From Alphaproteobacteria bacterium (GTDB lineage Bacteria > Pseudomonadota > Alphaproteobacteria > Rhizobiales > Beijerinckiaceae): 6,870 nucleotides of DNA. This document shows positions 4,487-6,870 of this stretch, one piece after another. Under the pieces are notes generated by a model. It did not search any database, was not told the origin of the DNA, and worked only from the letters and a program-made list of their open reading frames with translations. Position 1 is the stretch's first letter; each line of letters opens with the position of its first letter. A program made the position numbers and the translations under genes. The stretch is taken from contig RFZR01000086.1 of assembly GCA_009920595.1 (NCBI GenBank), forward strand, positions 1 to 6,870. The letters are read 5' to 3'.

Positions 4487-6709
4487 ATGATGCGCCAATA
4501 TGAGCTGGTCGAAAAAGTCAAAGCCTATAATCCGCAGACGGATGAGGCGCTGCTCAATCGCGCCTATGTCTATGCGATGCGGGCGCATGGCAACCAGAAG
4601 CGGGCATCGGGTGCGCCCTATATTTCGCACCCGCTTGAGGTCGCAGCCATCCTTACCGATCTGAAGCTCGATGACGCAACCATTGTTGCGGCTCTGCTGC
4701 ATGACACAATTGAAGACACGGAAACAACGCGCGAAGAAATCGATCGGCTTTTTGGTCCGGCAATCGGCAATCTTGTCGAAGGTCTGACAAAGATCCAGAA
4801 GCTTGATCTTGTTTCAAAGAAAGCCGCGCAGGCTGAAAATCTTCGTAAGCTTCTTCTCGCCATTGCAGATGATGTGCGTGTGCTTTTGATTAAGCTTGCG
4901 GATCGTCTTCATAATATGCGCACGCTGCATCATATGGCAGAAGCCAAACGCGCACGCATTGCGGAAGAGACGCTTGATATCTACGCGCCGCTTGCAGGTC
5001 GAATGGGGATGCAGGACCTGCGTGAAGAATTAGAAGATCTTGCCTTTCGCCACTTTTCACCGGAGGCCTATCAGGCCATCAAGCATCGGCTTGAAGAATT
5101 GAGTGAAAAAAGTGAACCGGTGATTGGCAAAATTGAAAAGGAACTCACACAAAAATTATCGACTTCTGGCATTCACGCGAGTGTCAAAGGGCGAATGAAG
5201 CGCGCTTATTCGATCTGGAAAAAGATGGAGCGCAAATCGGTTTCATTCGAACAACTTTCCGATATTTTCGGGTTCCGTGTTGTTGTTGACCGCCTTGAAG
5301 ATTGTTACGCAACCTTAGGCATTGTGCATACGACATGGCAGGTCGTACCGGGACGTTTTAAAGACTATATCTCAACGCCAAAACAAAATGATTATCGCTC
5401 GATCCATACGACCGTTGTGGGCCCCGGTAAACAACGCGTCGAGCTTCAAATCCGCACCGAAGAAATGGACCGCATCGCGGAATATGGCATCGCCGCCCAC
5501 GCGATCTATAAGGACGGCCGCGCTTTGCCGTCATCATCGCGCGAGGCGGGTGAAAGCAATGTCTATGCGTGGTTGCGTCGAACGCTTGAAACTTTGTCAG
5601 AAGGCGACAGCGCCGAAGAATTTCTGGAACACACAAAACTCGAATTGTTCCACGATCAGGTTTTTTGTTTCACGCCGAAGGGACAATTGATTGCTTTGCC
5701 GCAAAATGCGACGCCGATTGATTTTGCCTATGCCGTTCATACCAATATTGGTGACACCGCCGTTGGCGCGAAGGTGAATGGCGTGCTCGTGCCTTTGGTC
5801 TCGACTTTGCGTAATGGCGATGAAGTCGAAATTGTGCGCGCGGAAGGACAGACGCCGCCCTCCGCTTGGGAAGAAATTGTTGTCACTGGCAAAGCGCGTG
5901 CAGCGATCCGACGCGCAACGCGCGCAGCGGTCAGAAAACAATATGCAGGGCTTGGACAAAAAATCATCGAACGCGCTTTTGAACGCATCGGTAAAGAATA
6001 TACTGATCAGCGCTTGAAAGCGGTGTTGCCCCGCCTTGCACGAGCGTCACTCGAAGATGTGCTCGCCGCCGTCGGCCGTGGTGAAATGTATTCAGGCGAT
6101 GTCGTTAAAGCCGTCTATCCCGATTATCGCGAAGAGCAGTCTGCAGGTGCTGGCGCCAATCTTGCGGAAGGTGGTTGGTTCGGCATGAAAGGCGGTCAGG
6201 GCCTTGTATTCAAAGTGCCCGGCTCAAGCGAGGGTGATGGCGGTGGGGATATGTCTCGTGCCATCCCGATCCGCGGTATCGGTGGGGATCTGCCCGTGCA
6301 ATTTGCGCCCAATGGCGGAGCGGTGCCCGGCGACCGGATCATCGGTATTTTGACCCCTGGTGTTGGCATTACGATTTACCCGATCCAGTCGCCCGCTTTG
6401 ACCGCATTCGACGATGAGCCGGAGCGCTGGCTTGATGTGCGATGGGACATTGACGAGCGCCACCCGCAGCGTTTTCCTGCCCAGCTCAATGTTACGGTGA
6501 TCAATGAGCCGGGGGCGCTCGCGCAGGTTGCAGGCGTGATCGGTGAGAATGATGGGAACATTGATTCCATGTCTCTTGCCGGAAAAACGGCGGATTATCG
6601 GGATATGCTGATCAATCTCGAAGTCTGGGACCTCAAACATTTGAATTCGATCATCAGCCAATTAAAGACCAAATCCGTCATCAGCGCGGTTGAACGTGTT
6701 AATGGCTGA
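4487..6709 (+). CDS. rsh: Bifunctional (p)ppGpp synthetase/hydrolase of the RelA/SpoT (Rsh) family
   Basis: The 740-residue protein makes and degrades the alarmone (p)ppGpp. The HD hydrolase domain (about 20-150) keeps R39, H48, H72-D73, E76-D77 and D139 at the positions of the active Streptococcus Rel enzyme. The synthetase domain (about 230-345) has KGRMKRAYSIWKKM, D259, the RFKD tetrad (290-293; RxKD is typical of bifunctional enzymes rather than RelA-type ExDD), NDYRSIHTT and E319 in VELQIRT. A TGS domain (about 390-450) and a C-terminal ACT domain (about 664-740, with NEPGALAQVAGVIGENDGNI) follow. Between them, the conserved cysteine segment of SpoT is replaced by PNGGAVPGD and YPIQSPAL, so its CC, H and C positions are N609-G610, Y631 and S635. 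A Gly-rich stretch (553-590) precedes it. This form is normal in rhizobia, where one Rsh usually does both jobs. It may be called relA or spoT in databases. Confidence 0.97.
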   Translation: MMRQYELVEKVKAYNPQTDEALLNRAYVYAMRAHGNQKRASGAPYISHPLEVAAILTDLKLDDATIVAALLHDTIEDTETTREEIDRLFGPAIGNLVEGLTKIQKLDLVSKKAAQAENLRKLLLAIADDVRVLLIKLADRLHNMRTLHHMAEAKRARIAEETLDIYAPLAGRMGMQDLREELEDLAFRHFSPEAYQAIKHRLEELSEKSEPVIGKIEKELTQKLSTSGIHASVKGRMKRAYSIWKKMERKSVSFEQLSDIFGFRVVVDRLEDCYATLGIVHTTWQVVPGRFKDYISTPKQNDYRSIHTTVVGPGKQRVELQIRTEEMDRIAEYGIAAHAIYKDGRALPSSSREAGESNVYAWLRRTLETLSEGDSAEEFLEHTKLELFHDQVFCFTPKGQLIALPQNATPIDFAYAVHTNIGDTAVGAKVNGVLVPLVSTLRNGDEVEIVRAEGQTPPSAWEEIVVTGKARAAIRRATRAAVRKQYAGLGQKIIERAFERIGKEYTDQRLKAVLPRLARASLEDVLAAVGRGEMYSGDVVKAVYPDYREEQSAGAGANLAEGGWFGMKGGQGLVFKVPGSSEGDGGGDMSRAIPIRGIGGDLPVQFAPNGGAVPGDRIIGILTPGVGITIYPIQSPALTAFDDEPERWLDVRWDIDERHPQRFPAQLNVTVINEPGALAQVAGVIGENDGNIDSMSLAGKTADYRDMLINLEVWDLKHLNSIISQLKTKSVISAVERVNG

Positions 6710-6808
6710 CATGCTGCCGAAACGGGGATAAGGCCGCTTCAGGGGGCTCGAAAGCGCTTCAATTCATGCTAGAGAGCGGTCCGTCGCGCGCCGAAGGAGT
6801 TGACCGCC
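6710..6808 (+). other. Gap between rsh and pyrE
   Basis: The 99-bp spacer contains the perfect 8-bp palindrome AAGCGCTT (6752-6759) and the strong AAGGAG ribosome binding site of pyrE (6794-6799), 9 bases before its ATG. I see no intrinsic terminator after rsh and no promoter that matches well, so cotranscription of rsh and pyrE is possible. Confidence 0.4.
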
Positions 6809-6870
6809 ATGACCGAAGACGAGGTTCTTGCCGAATTCAGGGCTGCGGGCGCTCTGCTTGAAGGCCATTT
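6809..6870 (+). CDS. pyrE: Orotate phosphoribosyltransferase, N-terminal fragment cut by the window edge
   Basis: Only 20 full codons are present, beginning MTEDEVLAEFRAAGALLEGH and running off the right end. This matches the N-terminus of alphaproteobacterial PyrE, where FRAAGALLEGHF is followed by a Ser-Gly-containing segment. PyrE joins orotate to PRPP to give orotidine monophosphate in pyrimidine synthesis. The start is well supported by AAGGAG 9 bases upstream. The position after rsh agrees with the gene order rpoZ-rsh-pyrE seen in many Hyphomicrobiales. The identification rests on a short stretch plus context. Confidence 0.8.
   Translation, partial: MTEDEVLAEFRAAGALLEGH

Noticed and set aside
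6224..6661. Minus-strand open frame of 145 codons inside the rsh C-terminal region
   Set aside because: It lies entirely within the conserved TGS-to-ACT part of rsh; its composition is that of an antisense shadow and no ribosome binding site or family motif is seen.
6752..6759. Palindrome AAGCGCTT before pyrE as an operator
   Set aside because: An 8-bp palindrome occurs by chance fairly often, and no promoter hexamers are associated with it.

Overview
The window looks like ordinary chromosomal core from an alphaproteobacterium, most probably of the Hyphomicrobiales (Rhizobiales). This rests on a FliX-type flagellar regulator next to a DksA-like protein, an omega subunit with a long acidic tail, a single bifunctional Rsh whose C-terminal region has the rhizobial form, and the order NYN protein / rpoZ / rsh / pyrE, which is familiar in that group. 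Base composition is moderate (GC in the mid-fifties by eye). Genus cannot be fixed from the sequence alone. I see no mobile element, CRISPR array, tRNA or rRNA.

Layout, left to right. Positions 1-118 are an AT-rich leader with a CtrA-like box. Next, on the + strand, come fliX (119-526) and a dksA-type gene (648-1094). Three minus-strand genes follow, converging on dksA with only 20 bp between stops: ribA (GTP cyclohydrolase II with a decayed DHBP-synthase-like N-terminal domain), a family 5 uracil-DNA glycosylase and a NYN/LabA-type nuclease-fold protein, the last being first transcribed. A 328-bp divergent region (3594-3921) carries promoter candidates in both directions, an inverted repeat and a repeat-flanked hairpin. 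On the + strand there follow rpoZ with a strong intrinsic terminator, rsh with its own promoter candidate and a dyad over the -35 element, and the first 20 codons of pyrE, cut by the window edge.

The common thread is the stringent response. Rsh makes and degrades (p)ppGpp. The omega subunit contributes the N-terminal MAR residues of ppGpp site 1 on RNA polymerase. The DksA-like protein should complete site 2. Both Rsh and the DksA-like protein lack zinc-ligand cysteines that their enterobacterial relatives carry. The minus-strand genes are housekeeping (riboflavin synthesis, DNA repair, probable RNA processing).

I did not find a convincing undescribed system. The points most worth checking are the cysteine-poor stringent proteins, the dead-looking RibB half of RibA, the dyad over the rsh promoter and the structured divergent region before rpoZ.
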